64,000 nt of DNA from Aeromonas sobria (GCF_000820145.1 NZ_CDBW01000045.1:62001-126000); one strand, 5' to 3'. Positions 42,070 through 51,177 are shown, numbered from the stretch's first letter. The notes: generated by a model not told the origin, from the letters alone. Made by a program: numbers and translations.

Positions 42070-42393
42070 CTATTGGATGACGCGTACCACCGAGTTGTCG
42101 CGCCCGAAGGGGCCTGGCACATAGTCATCCGCTTCCCAGTCATTCTCGTAGAGGGTTTCCCCTGCCGGCGTGATGAGCTGGTAGCAATATTCGAAGTAAC
42201 CCGGGCCGTTGGTCGGTAGATTGAGGGTGGCTTTGAACTCGCCGCTCTTCATGCGTTTCAACTCGACCGGTTGCCACTGGGTGAACTCGCCGATCAGCAT
42301 CACCTGCTCCGCGCCTGCGGCAGCCTCTTTCTCTACGGCAAAGGTCACCTTGACCTCGGGCTTGGACTTCAAAAACTGTTTTATCAGTGGCAT
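42070..42393 (-). CDS. CBM48/AMPK-beta-like glycogen-binding domain protein
   Basis: A 107-residue single-domain protein. The pattern VKVTFAVEKEAAAGAEQVML, GEFTQWQPVELKRM, GEFKATLNLP, YFEYCYQLI, NDWEADDYVPGPFGRDNSVV is that of the isoamylase early-set (CBM48) domain, which binds glycogen in AMP kinase beta subunits and branching enzymes. There is no catalytic domain. Stand-alone copies like this are common in Aeromonas and Vibrio; the role is unknown. Confidence 0.85.
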   Translation of the reverse strand: MPLIKQFLKSKPEVKVTFAVEKEAAAGAEQVMLIGEFTQWQPVELKRMKSGEFKATLNLPTNGPGYFEYCYQLITPAGETLYENDWEADDYVPGPFGRDNSVVRVIQ

Positions 42394-42473
42394 GACGCCT
42401 CCTTGTCTGTGAGTTAAAAATGGCTACTGACTATTTTTATACCACCATATGACAAAGATGTTGATAAGGCAGA

Positions 42474-43148
42474 TCAAGTCGGCAAGGCAAAATAGCGTTG
42501 CAGCAGGCTGTGGGTGAAGTCGATCTTGAGATAGAAGCCGCGGGGCAGGGTCATGATGGGTTGACCATCGCGGCCGATGGCGCGAGTCAGCGCCTTGTTG
42601 TTGGCAGCCTTGGGCCGCAGTTGCATCACCTGACCGTGGCGCGCGCTGATCTGCTCCACTTCTCCCAGCACTATCATGTCCATCAGCTCTTCCCAGTCCT
42701 GGCGCAGAAGCCGATCCTCTTCTTCATTCGGGCTCCACATCAGCGGCATGCCTACCCGCCGCTCGCCAACCGGGATCTCGCGGCTGCCTTCCACCGGGAT
42801 CCACAGTACCCGGGAGAGCTTGTTGCGCACGTTGGACTCCTCCCAGCGTTGACCGCTGACACCGATCAGTGGGGCAACGCAGACGAAGGTGGTCTCCAGC
42901 GGTTTGCCCTGAGGATCGATGGGGATCGTCTTGAGCTCGATGCCGAGATCCGGGAAGTCCTGCTCCGGCCTGCTCCCTGCGCTGGCCCCCAGTTGCAGCT
43001 CGATCAACTGACCGACCCACCCCTTGTCACGGCGCAGATCGTTGGGCACGGCGACGCCAGCTTCTGCGGCCAGTTGTGCCAACGTGAAGCCAGCCATGGC
43101 GTAGGCCCGGCTCAATAACTCCTGTTCGGATTGAGGATTGCTTGGCAT
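42474..43148 (-). CDS. mutH: DNA mismatch-repair endonuclease MutH
   Basis: Nicks the unmethylated strand at hemimethylated GATC during mismatch repair. The 224-residue protein has the active-site triad Asp64, Glu71 and Lys73 in EQDFPDLGIELKTIP, matching D-X6-E-X-K, and the long conserved block WSPNEEEDRLLRQDWEELMD. The ATG at 43148 is taken because AAGATGGAGCCAAAC precedes it; in-frame ATGs at 43160 and 43172 would add 4 or 8 residues. Presence of MutH implies Dam methylation in this organism. Confidence 0.95.
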   Translation of the reverse strand: MPSNPQSEQELLSRAYAMAGFTLAQLAAEAGVAVPNDLRRDKGWVGQLIELQLGASAGSRPEQDFPDLGIELKTIPIDPQGKPLETTFVCVAPLIGVSGQRWEESNVRNKLSRVLWIPVEGSREIPVGERRVGMPLMWSPNEEEDRLLRQDWEELMDMIVLGEVEQISARHGQVMQLRPKAANNKALTRAIGRDGQPIMTLPRGFYLKIDFTHSLLQRYFALPT

Positions 43149-43881
43149 GTTTGGCTCCATCTTGCTCGCCATAGTCTAACAGGGGAGGATCCTGAGATGG
43201 ATCGCTGTTTTTATAACCGATCCAGAGTGGATAAGATCAAATACCGAGAATCTGGGGGTTGTTGGCTCATCACAATGATTTTAAAGGGTTTTATATATTT
43301 TATCGAGTGGCGATCCTGGCACTGCTTGAGCTCTAAATAGTTGTCCAAGGGTTTGTGCATGATGTTACACACAGTTATCCACAGAAATCTTGGATAAGTG
43401 GATGAAAGTGGGATGAGTCTCTGAGATGTTACAAAAAATTGTGAATGCAACCCCATTTTTACCCTGCTAACCGAGTAGATACTGTGCCACACCTGTGGAT
43501 AATTTGGTCGTGGTGGATCTTTGAACAGTTGAACTTGTTCACAATCAGGATCGTGGATCCTGCATGGATGATGCGAGGGATCAAACGCAGGTTTTTATAG
43601 TTTAAGTCTATGTATATTAATTGTTTTTTTGTATTTCCATGGCGTGGTGGAACAGGCTGGCGCTTTTTTGTTATCGTCAAAAAGTACTGTATATACCCGT
43701 TTGCTAACAGCTTTATGCACAGTCTGGGTGGGCAACTTGGGCGGGAGGATCGTTGAATTTGTTTATAACTATGTTTGAAATGGAAAGTTATTCATGAAAC
43801 AGGGGATTCACTCCCTGTTTGCTGCCACGGAGTGAATGTGGAACAATCTCCTTATAGATTCAGCCTTTATAAGGTGATCAC
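43149..43881. other. Candidate DARS2-type DnaA-reactivating site between mutH and rppH
   Basis: A 733-base non-coding interval with no credible gene. It contains three perfect DnaA boxes, TTATNCACA on either strand: 43375-43383 (+), 43494-43502 (-) and 43713-43721 (+). Four more have one mismatch: 43226-43234 (-), 43354-43362 (-), 43365-43373 (+) and 43535-43543 (+). The three at 43354-43383 form a 30-bp cluster in the order reverse, forward, forward. Eleven GATC sites occur, against about three expected by chance. From memory, E. coli DARS2, which recharges DnaA-ADP to DnaA-ATP, lies next to mutH; position plus content suggests the same element here. IHF and Fis sites were not identified with confidence. 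Confidence 0.65.
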
Positions 43882-44409
43882 GTGATTGATGGCGACGGAT
43901 TTCGTCCCAATGTCGGTATCGTGATCTGTAACCGTGAAGGACAAGTGTTGTGGGCTAAACGCTATGGGCAGCACTCCTGGCAGTTTCCGCAGGGGGGAGT
44001 TGATGATGGTGAAACGCCAGAGCAGGCCATGTATCGAGAGCTGTATGAGGAGATTGGCCTCAAGCCCGAAGATGTGACCATTTTGGCCACCAGTCGTAAC
44101 TGGCTAAAGTATCGTTTACCCAAACGTCTTGTCCGCTGGGACAGTTCACCGGTCTGTATTGGCCAAAAGCAAAAATGGTTCCTGTTACAACTGGGTCAGG
44201 GCAGGGAGTCGCGGATCCAGTTCGGCTGTCATGGCCATCCCGAATTTGACGATTGGCGTTGGGTCAGCTTCTGGTACCCGGTACGCCAGGTCGTCTCGTT
44301 CAAGCGGGAGGTTTACCGCCGGGTCATGACAGAGTTTGTCCCGCTGGCGATGCCGGTGCCGGCAGTACAGGTCAACAAGAAGGATGGACGGCGTAACCGT
44401 CCTCGTTAA
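43882..44409 (+). CDS. rppH: RNA pyrophosphohydrolase RppH
   Basis: Removes pyrophosphate from triphosphorylated mRNA 5' ends, starting decay by RNase E. The 175-residue Nudix enzyme has the motif GGVDDGETPEQAMYRELYEE (then IGL), and family blocks VIDGDGFRPNVGIVICNREG-like at the start and HPEFDDWRWVSFWYPVRQVV. The start is GTG at 43882, five bases after AAGGTG. It begins the rppH-ptsP pair. Confidence 0.96.
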   Translation: MIDGDGFRPNVGIVICNREGQVLWAKRYGQHSWQFPQGGVDDGETPEQAMYRELYEEIGLKPEDVTILATSRNWLKYRLPKRLVRWDSSPVCIGQKQKWFLLQLGQGRESRIQFGCHGHPEFDDWRWVSFWYPVRQVVSFKREVYRRVMTEFVPLAMPVPAVQVNKKDGRRNRPR

Positions 44410-44422
44410 GGAGCACTATTAG

Positions 44423-46702
44423 TTGTTAACGGAGCTGAGACGTATCGTCGAGAGCATGGCCGAGGCTAACACCCTCGAGCAGGCCCTGCAGGCCCTGGTA
44501 AGCCAGACCCGGCAGGCCATGGCCGTAGACTGCTGCTCTGTGTACGTCTCGGAACCCGAGATGCGTCGCTATCGCTTGGCTGCCACCGACGGGTTGGCAT
44601 CCTCTGCGGTCGATAAGGTGACCCTGCCATACGAGCAGGGCATCGTCGGATTAGTGGGCCAGCGAGAAGAGCTGATCAACCTGGCCGATGCCCCCGCTCA
44701 CCCCAGTTTCAAATTCCTGCCCGATGTTGCCGAAGAGGCGTTCCGCTCCTTCCTTGGCGCCCCCATCATGCACCAGCGTCAGGTGGTCGGCATTCTGGTG
44801 GTGCAGCAGAAGGAGAGTCGCCGCTTCGATGAGGGGGAGGAGTCCTTCATGGTCACCCTGGCAGCCCAGCTGGCAGCGCGTATCGCTCAGGCGCAAGCCA
44901 AGGGGTGGCTGCAGAAGACCGACTGGAGCAAGCCGCTGCGTGGCATTGCCGGGGCCAGCGGTATTGCCATTGCCAAGGCCTGGGTGTGGCGGCCGCGCAA
45001 GGCGCTCTCGTCCATCACCCCGCGCAAGGATGAAGATCATGGGAACCAGCTGGCGCGGCTGGAGCTGGCCGTGGAGGAGGTTCGCCACGATCTGGAGAGT
45101 CTGGCGCTGCGTTTTCGCGAGAGTTACAGCCAGGATTCGGTGGCGATCTTCGACATCTACCTCCATCTGCTGAACGATCCCGGCTACATCAAGCCCATTC
45201 GCAACAAGGTGAGCAAAGAGCACTGGACGGCCGTGTCGGCGGTCAAGCTCATCAGCGATCGCTTGATCGAGCAGTTCAAGGGGATGAAGGACCCTTACCT
45301 GCAGGAGCGCTCCACTGACGTGAAGGATATCGCCCAGCGGCTGATCAGCCGACTGGTGCAAAATGAACCGGAACATATCGCCATCGGCGAACCGGTGGTG
45401 CTGGTTGCCGACGAGGTGACCGCCACTATTCTGGCAGAAGTACCTCGCGAGTATTTGACCGGGGTGGTATCGCTCAAAGGGGGCACCAACTCCCATGCCG
45501 CCATTTTGGCCCGCGCCATGGGGGTGGCCGCCATCATGGGGGTTGATCTGCCCCTTGGCGACATCGGCGGTCGTATGTTGGTGGTCGATGGCTACAGCGG
45601 TGATCTCTTCATCGAACCCAATCAGGTGATCCTGACCGAGTATCGCCAACTGCTCAATGAAGAGCGGGCGCTAGATACGCTGGTGCGCAGCGTCGATAAC
45701 CTGCCATCCGAAACCGCCGATGGCACCAAGGTCTCTCTGCTGCTCAACGCCGGGCTCAGTGCCGATACCGAGATCTCCCTCAATCAGCTAGCGGACGGGG
45801 TCGGTCTCTATCGCACCGAGATCCCCTTCATGCTGCAGGAGAGCTTCCCCTCCGAGTGGGAGCAGACCGCCCGCTATCGTGGCATTCTGGAGACCTACCG
45901 CAACCGGCCGGTCTGCATGCGGACGCTGGATGTAGGGGGCGACAAGCCGTTACCCTATTTCCCCATCGTCGAGGAAAATCCCTTCCTTGGCTGGCGGGGG
46001 ATCCGGATCACCCTGGATCACCCCGAACTGTTTCTGGTGCAGCTCAAGGCGATGCTGCGCGCCAGCGAAGGGCTGGACAATCTGGCCATCATGCTGCCGA
46101 TGATCAGCAGCGTCAGCGAAATCAAAGCCTCTCGTCGTCTGCTGGATCAGGCGTGGCGGGAAGTGTCGGAAGAGGCGGCCAGCCGTGATGCGGTGATCCG
46201 CTACCCCAGCCTCGGGGTGATGATCGAGGTGCCCTCCGCCCTCTTTATCTTGCCGGAGATGGCGCCGCTCATCGACTTCTGGTCGGTGGGCAGCAATGAC
46301 CTGACCCAGTACCTGCTGGCGGTGGATCGCAACAACTCCCGTGTTGCCAATATCTACGATGCCTTCCATCCTGCGGTGATCCGTGCCCTGCAACAGCTGG
46401 TTGATGCCTCCCATCGCTACCAGAAGCCGGTGTCGGTGTGTGGTGAGCTGGCCGGTGATCCGGTCGGTGTGCTGCTGCTGCTGGCCATGGGCTATCGCCG
46501 CTTCAGTATGAACACTCACAACATCGCCCGGATCAAGTTCGTGCTGCGTCAATCCACCCTGAGCGAGTTGACCGAACTGATGGCTGATGGCCTCAAACAT
46601 GACAATCCCCACGTGCTGCGCGGCCTGTTTGCTCGCTATCTGGAGGAGCATGGTTTGGGTGGTTTGCTGCGAGCCGGTCATAAATCGAAACAGAGTGATT
46701 GA
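44423..46702 (+). CDS. ptsP: PEP-protein phosphotransferase PtsP (enzyme I-Ntr)
   Basis: First component of the nitrogen phosphotransferase system, passing phosphate from PEP to NPr. The 759-residue protein has an N-terminal GAF domain (about 1-150), the phosphohistidine domain with GGTNSHAAILARAMG (active His), and the PEP-binding barrel (DGVGLYRTEIPFM, TLDVGGDKPLPYF, VGSNDLTQYLLAVDRN, CGELAGDP). The start is TTG at 44423 after AAGGAG. It follows rppH by 13 bases as in E. coli. Confidence 0.97.
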   Translation: MLTELRRIVESMAEANTLEQALQALVSQTRQAMAVDCCSVYVSEPEMRRYRLAATDGLASSAVDKVTLPYEQGIVGLVGQREELINLADAPAHPSFKFLPDVAEEAFRSFLGAPIMHQRQVVGILVVQQKESRRFDEGEESFMVTLAAQLAARIAQAQAKGWLQKTDWSKPLRGIAGASGIAIAKAWVWRPRKALSSITPRKDEDHGNQLARLELAVEEVRHDLESLALRFRESYSQDSVAIFDIYLHLLNDPGYIKPIRNKVSKEHWTAVSAVKLISDRLIEQFKGMKDPYLQERSTDVKDIAQRLISRLVQNEPEHIAIGEPVVLVADEVTATILAEVPREYLTGVVSLKGGTNSHAAILARAMGVAAIMGVDLPLGDIGGRMLVVDGYSGDLFIEPNQVILTEYRQLLNEERALDTLVRSVDNLPSETADGTKVSLLLNAGLSADTEISLNQLADGVGLYRTEIPFMLQESFPSEWEQTARYRGILETYRNRPVCMRTLDVGGDKPLPYFPIVEENPFLGWRGIRITLDHPELFLVQLKAMLRASEGLDNLAIMLPMISSVSEIKASRRLLDQAWREVSEEAASRDAVIRYPSLGVMIEVPSALFILPEMAPLIDFWSVGSNDLTQYLLAVDRNNSRVANIYDAFHPAVIRALQQLVDASHRYQKPVSVCGELAGDPVGVLLLLAMGYRRFSMNTHNIARIKFVLRQSTLSELTELMADGLKHDNPHVLRGLFARYLEEHGLGGLLRAGHKSKQSD

Positions 46703-46769
46703 TAATCATGCCTTGTCCCTGCTGACGAATGATCGGAAAATGCGGCTTTTCTTATGACTGGGGCCGCTT

Positions 46770-47594
46770 ATGCAGCACGATGGATATTGGGTTTTCTCGC
46801 AGATTGATCCCGTAGCATTCAGTTTGGGACCACTATCGGTACGCTGGTATGGTCTCATGTACCTGTTTGGTTTCGCTTTTGCCATGTGGCTTGCCGGCCG
46901 TCGCGCCGATGCACCGAACAGCGGCTGGACCCGTAACGAGGTGTCGGATCTGCTGTTCTACGGCTTCCTCGGGGTGATCCTCGGTGGCCGTGTCGGTTAC
47001 GTGCTGTTCTACAACTTCGATCTCTTCCTGGCCGATCCCACCTACCTGTTCAAGATCTGGACCGGTGGTATGTCGTTCCACGGTGGTCTGATCGGGGTTA
47101 TCACCGCGATGATCTGGTTTGCCCACAAGACCAAGCGCCACTTCTTCACCGTGGCCGACTTTGTGGCACCGCTCATTCCGTTTGGTCTCGGCGTTGGCCG
47201 GATCGGCAACTTCCTCAACGGCGAGTTGTGGGGGCGGATCACCGATGTGCCTTGGGCCATCATCTTCCCGGAGGCCGGCCCCGAGCCGCGTCACCCTTCC
47301 CAGCTCTACCAGTTCGCACTGGAAGGGGTAGTGCTGTTCATCATCCTCAACCTGTTCTGGCGCAAGAACCCGCCGCGCGGCGCCATCTCTGGCATGTTCC
47401 TGCTGTTCTACGGCCTGTTCCGCTTCCTGGTGGAGTTTGTGCGCCAGCCGGACAGTCAGCTTGGTCTCTACTTCCAGGAGATCAGCATGGGCCAGATCCT
47501 CTCCACCCCGATGATAGTGGTTGGTGCCCTGATGATTTGGGTTGCCTATAAGCGCCCGCAGTTGTTTGGTAATGCCGTCAAGGAGGCGAAATAA
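46770..47594 (+). CDS. lgt: Prolipoprotein diacylglyceryl transferase Lgt
   Basis: Attaches diacylglycerol to the lipobox cysteine of prolipoproteins. The 274-residue membrane protein has about seven helices and the signature GGMSFHGGLIGV with the essential His, followed by PLIPFGLGVGRIGNFLNGEL (the Lgt signature) and RHPSQLYQ. It shares one base with the thyA start, so the two are translationally coupled. Confidence 0.96.
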   Translation: MQHDGYWVFSQIDPVAFSLGPLSVRWYGLMYLFGFAFAMWLAGRRADAPNSGWTRNEVSDLLFYGFLGVILGGRVGYVLFYNFDLFLADPTYLFKIWTGGMSFHGGLIGVITAMIWFAHKTKRHFFTVADFVAPLIPFGLGVGRIGNFLNGELWGRITDVPWAIIFPEAGPEPRHPSQLYQFALEGVVLFIILNLFWRKNPPRGAISGMFLLFYGLFRFLVEFVRQPDSQLGLYFQEISMGQILSTPMIVVGALMIWVAYKRPQLFGNAVKEAK

Positions 47595-48388
47595 TGCGAG
47601 CTTATCTCGACCTGATGCAGAAGATCCTCGATGAGGGCACCGTCAAGTCAGACCGTACCGGCACCGGTACCGTCTCCCTGTTCGGCCATCAGATGCGCTT
47701 CAATCTGGCGGAAGGCTTCCCGCTGGTCACCACCAAGAAGTGCCACCTGCGCTCCATCATTCACGAGCTGCTCTGGTTCCTCAATGGCGATACCAATACC
47801 GCCTATCTGAAGGAAAACGGCGTCAGCATCTGGGATGAGTGGGCCGACGAGAATGGCGAGCTGGGGCCGGTTTACGGCGCTCAGTGGCGCTCCTGGCCTG
47901 CAGCCGACGGCTCTGTCATCGACCAGATCCAGAAAGCGGTGGATGACATCAAGCACAACCCGGATTCGCGTCGCATCATCGTCTCAGCCTGGAACGTGGG
48001 CGAGCTGGACAAGATGGCGCTGGCCCCATGCCACGCCTTCTTCCAGTTCTACGTGGCGGATGGCAAGCTCTCCTGCCAGCTCTACCAGCGCAGCTGTGAT
48101 GTCTTCCTCGGCTTGCCGTTCAACATCGCCAGCTACGCCCTGCTGACCCACATGATGGCCCAGCAGTGCAACCTGGAAGTGGGTGACTTCGTCTGGACCG
48201 GCGGTGATGTGCACCTCTACTCCAACCACATGGAGCAGACTGCGCTGCAGCTCGCGCGCGAGCCGCGTCCGTTGCCGCAACTGGTGATAAAGCGCAAACC
48301 TGACTCCATCTTCGACTACAAGTTCGAGGATTTCGAGATCGAGGGTTATGACCCTCACCCCGGGATCAGGGCGCCCGTCGCCATCTGA
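47594..48388 (+). CDS. thyA: Thymidylate synthase ThyA
   Basis: Makes dTMP from dUMP with methylene-tetrahydrofolate. The 264-residue enzyme matches E. coli length; catalytic Cys146 lies in MALAPCHAFFQFYV, with QRSCDVFLGLPFNIASYALL next. It is the last gene of lgt-thyA, followed by a strong terminator. Confidence 0.98.
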   Translation: MRAYLDLMQKILDEGTVKSDRTGTGTVSLFGHQMRFNLAEGFPLVTTKKCHLRSIIHELLWFLNGDTNTAYLKENGVSIWDEWADENGELGPVYGAQWRSWPAADGSVIDQIQKAVDDIKHNPDSRRIIVSAWNVGELDKMALAPCHAFFQFYVADGKLSCQLYQRSCDVFLGLPFNIASYALLTHMMAQQCNLEVGDFVWTGGDVHLYSNHMEQTALQLAREPRPLPQLVIKRKPDSIFDYKFEDFEIEGYDPHPGIRAPVAI

Positions 48389-48391
48389 TCG

Positions 48392-48416
48392 AAAGGCGCC
48401 TCAGGGCGCCTTTTTT
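48392..48416 (+). terminator. Intrinsic terminator after thyA
   Basis: A 9-bp stem AAAGGCGCC/GGCGCCTTT with loop TCAG and six T. Confidence 0.93.
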
Positions 48417-48473
48417 ATGCAGCTGAATAATTGAAAATTCACTTTATTGATTAATAAGACGGTAGTCAGAGAC

Positions 48474-48525
48474 GAGGCGAAAACCTGCCTATAGCAGGTA
48501 TGTTCTGTTTTGCCTTCGGTTTTTT
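48474..48525 (+). terminator. Attenuator-like hairpin in the nhaA leader
   Basis: Stem GAGGCGAAAAC (48474-48484) pairs with GTTTTGCCTTC (48507-48517) with single-base bulges, enclosing a second hairpin ACCTGC/GCAGGT, and is followed by GGTTTTTT. It sits about 90 bases before nhaA and after a possible promoter (TTGAAA at 48431). It cannot serve thyA, which has its own terminator, so premature termination in the nhaA leader or a small RNA is possible. Confidence 0.45.
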
Positions 48526-48612
48526 CGTTGTGTTGAGCAGCAAGAAACGATTTTTCATTGGTTGTTGCAGGATATAGACTCAAATCAAAGCAATACGGTG
48601 GAAAATTTAACC

Positions 48613-49803
48613 ATGAGTGACGTAATCAAAAAGTTCTTGAAGCTGGAGGCTGCCTCCGGAATTATTTTGATCATGGCGGCCATGTTGGCAATGATTTTAG
48701 CCAATACCGCGCTTGCTGGCGGGTATCAGGCGTTTCTCGACACGCCGGTGCAGGTGCGTATCGCGGCTCTCGACATCAACAAGCCGCTGCTGCTGTGGAT
48801 CAACGATGGCTTTATGGCGATCTTCTTCCTGCTGGTTGGTCTGGAAGTGAAGCGTGAAATGCTGGAAGGGGCGCTCTCCACCCGGGTTCAGGCGACCTTC
48901 CCAGCCATCGCGGCGGTGGGCGGCATGCTGGCTCCGGCCTTGATCTACGCCTTTTTCAACTATTCGGACGACGTGGCGCGCGCTGGCTGGGCGATTCCGG
49001 CTGCGACCGATATCGCCTTTGCCCTCGGGGTGATGGCGCTGCTCGGCAAGCGGGTGCCGGTGAGCCTCAAGGTGTTCCTGCTGGCGCTGGCCATCATGGA
49101 TGACCTCGGTGTCATCATCATCATCGCGCTCTTCTATACCCAGCAGCTGTCGCTGGAGGCGCTGGCCATCGGTATTCTGGCAACCCTCACCCTGTTTTGG
49201 ATGAATCGCCGCGGTGAGGATCGGATCAGCCTCTACATGTTGGTCGGTCTGGTGCTCTGGGTGGCTGTACTCAAGTCTGGCGTCCATGCGACCCTGGCGG
49301 GTGTGGTGGTTGGCTTTATGGTTCCGCTTAACGGCAAGCGTTACGCTTCGCCGCTCAAGTATCTGGAGCATCAGCTGCATCCCTGGAGTGCCTATCTGAT
49401 CCTGCCGCTGTTTGCTTTTGCCAACGCCGGGGTATCGCTGGAGGGGATTGGTCTGTCAGCGCTGATGAGTCCGGTTCCGATGGGGATCATGCTGGGGCTG
49501 TTTATCGGCAAGCCGCTCGGGGTGTTCACCATCAGCTGGCTGTCGGTCAAGCTGGGCATCGCCCAGTTGCCGCCCGGGGTCAACTTCAAGCAGATTTTTG
49601 CGGTCAGCATCCTCTGTGGCATCGGGTTCACCATGTCGATGTTTATCGCGTCGCTTGCCTTCGAGCACGGTGGGCTGGATTACGGCAGCTACTCTCGCCT
49701 CGGGATCCTGGTGGGCTCCACCATGGCGGCGGTAGTCGGCTATCTGGCCTTGCGCATGGCCCTTCCCAAGGGTGAAGGGGAACAGAGTACGGAGGGACTA
49801 TGA
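48613..49803 (+). CDS. nhaA: Na+/H+ antiporter NhaA
   Basis: Exchanges two protons for one sodium ion to maintain pH and low internal Na+. The 396-residue protein has 12 helices; the essential Asp163 and Asp164 (IMDDLG) and Asp133 (ATDIAFALG) fall at the E. coli positions when translation starts at 48613. Other signatures are LLVGLEVKREM and LFAFANAGVSL. A longer frame from 48562 would add 17 unrelated residues. It overlaps the next gene by four bases (ATGA), and nhaR follows. Confidence 0.96.
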   Translation: MSDVIKKFLKLEAASGIILIMAAMLAMILANTALAGGYQAFLDTPVQVRIAALDINKPLLLWINDGFMAIFFLLVGLEVKREMLEGALSTRVQATFPAIAAVGGMLAPALIYAFFNYSDDVARAGWAIPAATDIAFALGVMALLGKRVPVSLKVFLLALAIMDDLGVIIIIALFYTQQLSLEALAIGILATLTLFWMNRRGEDRISLYMLVGLVLWVAVLKSGVHATLAGVVVGFMVPLNGKRYASPLKYLEHQLHPWSAYLILPLFAFANAGVSLEGIGLSALMSPVPMGIMLGLFIGKPLGVFTISWLSVKLGIAQLPPGVNFKQIFAVSILCGIGFTMSMFIASLAFEHGGLDYGSYSRLGILVGSTMAAVVGYLALRMALPKGEGEQSTEGL

Positions 49804-50207
49804 AGCTACATACAGGGTTGTTGATGCTGTTGCTGACCCCCGCGGCCTGGGCCGGCGGGCTGGAGGATTGCAAGCAGGACGCCGCCTCGGCGAACTGCTC
49901 TGCCTATCTGAATGGAGTGGTAGACAGTGCCCTGCTGCTGGGGGACAAGCAGGCCAAGGCTCGCTTTGGCGAGACCTTTTCCGAGCGGGCACTGAGCAGT
50001 CGGGCTGGCGAGATGGTCAAACATTCCAACAAACGCTATTGCGCCGAGCGAATGCCGGACAAAGTACGCCTAAAGGCCAGCCTGATGGAGCAGTTTGGCG
50101 CGAACAAGGTTGACTCGGTCAGCGACATGTATGACATTCTGGCGGTTGAACTCAGCTGCTACCGGAGTCCGCGAACAGCGGGAACCCCATCGGATGTCAC
50201 ACCTTAA
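49800..50207 (+). CDS. Small secreted hypothetical protein between nhaA and nhaR
   Basis: I do not recognise this 135-residue protein. It has a signal peptide (MKLHTGLLMLLLTPAAWA) and then a helical, Ala/Leu-rich domain with four cysteines (two near residues 24 and 33, one near 81, one near 120) that could form disulphides in the periplasm. Its start overlaps the nhaA stop (ATGA), and its 3' end overlaps the nhaR start by 14 bases, so it is translated with both. This suggests an accessory role in sodium or pH stress, by context only. Confidence 0.72.
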   Translation: MKLHTGLLMLLLTPAAWAGGLEDCKQDAASANCSAYLNGVVDSALLLGDKQAKARFGETFSERALSSRAGEMVKHSNKRYCAERMPDKVRLKASLMEQFGANKVDSVSDMYDILAVELSCYRSPRTAGTPSDVTP

Positions 50208-51126
50208 CTACAACCATCTCTACTATTTTTGGATGACTCAGAAGAAGGGCTCCGTTACCCAGGCAGCGGAAGCCCTTTTTTTGACCCCGCAAACCGTCAC
50301 CGGTCAGATCAAGCTGCTGGAGCAGCGGCTCGGTGGCAAGTTGCTCAAGCGCAAGGGGCGATCACTAGAGGCGACCGAGCTCGGTCAGCTGGTGTTTCGC
50401 TATGCCGACAAGATGTTCAGCCTCTCCTACGAGATGCTCGATATCGTCAACTACCGCAAGGAGAGCCAGATCCTGTTCGATGTCGGCATCGCCGATGCCC
50501 TCTCCAAGCGCCTTGCCAGCCGCGTGCTGCTCTCCGTTATCCCCAACGATGGCTCCATCCACCTGCGCTGCTTCGAATCGACTCACGAGCTGCTGCTGGA
50601 ACAGCTGAGCGAGCACAAGCTCGACATGATCCTCTCCGACTGTCCGGTGGACTCCAGCCAGCATGCGGGGTTGCTCTCCAAGCGATTGGGGGGCTGTGGC
50701 GTCAGCTTCTTCTGTAAGGCACCATTGCCCGAGAAGCCTTTTCCTGCCTGTCTAGAGGAGCGCAAACTGCTGATCCCCGGTCGCCGTACCGCCATGGGGC
50801 GCCAGTTGACCCAGTGGTTCGAGCAGCAGGGGGTGTCACCCAGCATCCTCGGTGAGTTTGACGATGCGGCCTTGATGAAGGCCTTTGGTTTCTTCAATCA
50901 AGGGATTTTTATGGCTCCCACCATCTATCGGGAGGAGATCCTGGAAGGGGAAGGTGTCATGTTAATCGGTGAAACCCTGGATTTGATGGAAGAGTACTAC
51001 GTTATCTTCGCCGAGCGGATGATCCAGCACCCGGCGGTTAAACGGGTGTGCGAGAGTGACTTTACCTTCCTGTTTGCCGGGCAGGAGAACTTCTCGACCA
51101 TTCAGCCAACGACCCTGTCGTTTTAA
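50194..51126 (+). CDS. nhaR: NhaR, LysR-family activator of nhaA
   Basis: A 310-residue sodium-responsive regulator. The N-terminus MSHLNYNHLYYFWMTQKKGS (then VTQAAEALFLTPQTVTGQIK) is typical of NhaR, followed by the effector domain (DVGIADALSKRLASRVLL). E. coli NhaR activates nhaA and osmC. Upstream extension of 33 codons is inside the preceding gene and is not homologous. The gene is co-transcribed with nhaA. Confidence 0.94.
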   Translation: MSHLNYNHLYYFWMTQKKGSVTQAAEALFLTPQTVTGQIKLLEQRLGGKLLKRKGRSLEATELGQLVFRYADKMFSLSYEMLDIVNYRKESQILFDVGIADALSKRLASRVLLSVIPNDGSIHLRCFESTHELLLEQLSEHKLDMILSDCPVDSSQHAGLLSKRLGGCGVSFFCKAPLPEKPFPACLEERKLLIPGRRTAMGRQLTQWFEQQGVSPSILGEFDDAALMKAFGFFNQGIFMAPTIYREEILEGEGVMLIGETLDLMEEYYVIFAERMIQHPAVKRVCESDFTFLFAGQENFSTIQPTTLSF

Positions 51127-51177
51127 AACGATGCGTCAGCACGTATCATTGACGATAAGCGGCAGAGGAGAGATGTG

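Noticed and set aside
43149..43881. Chromosomal origin oriC
   Set aside because: DnaA boxes, GATC sites and AT-rich stretches invite this, but the flanking genes are mutH and rppH, not dnaA, mnmG or mioC, and there are no clear tandem 13-mers. A DARS-type site fits better.
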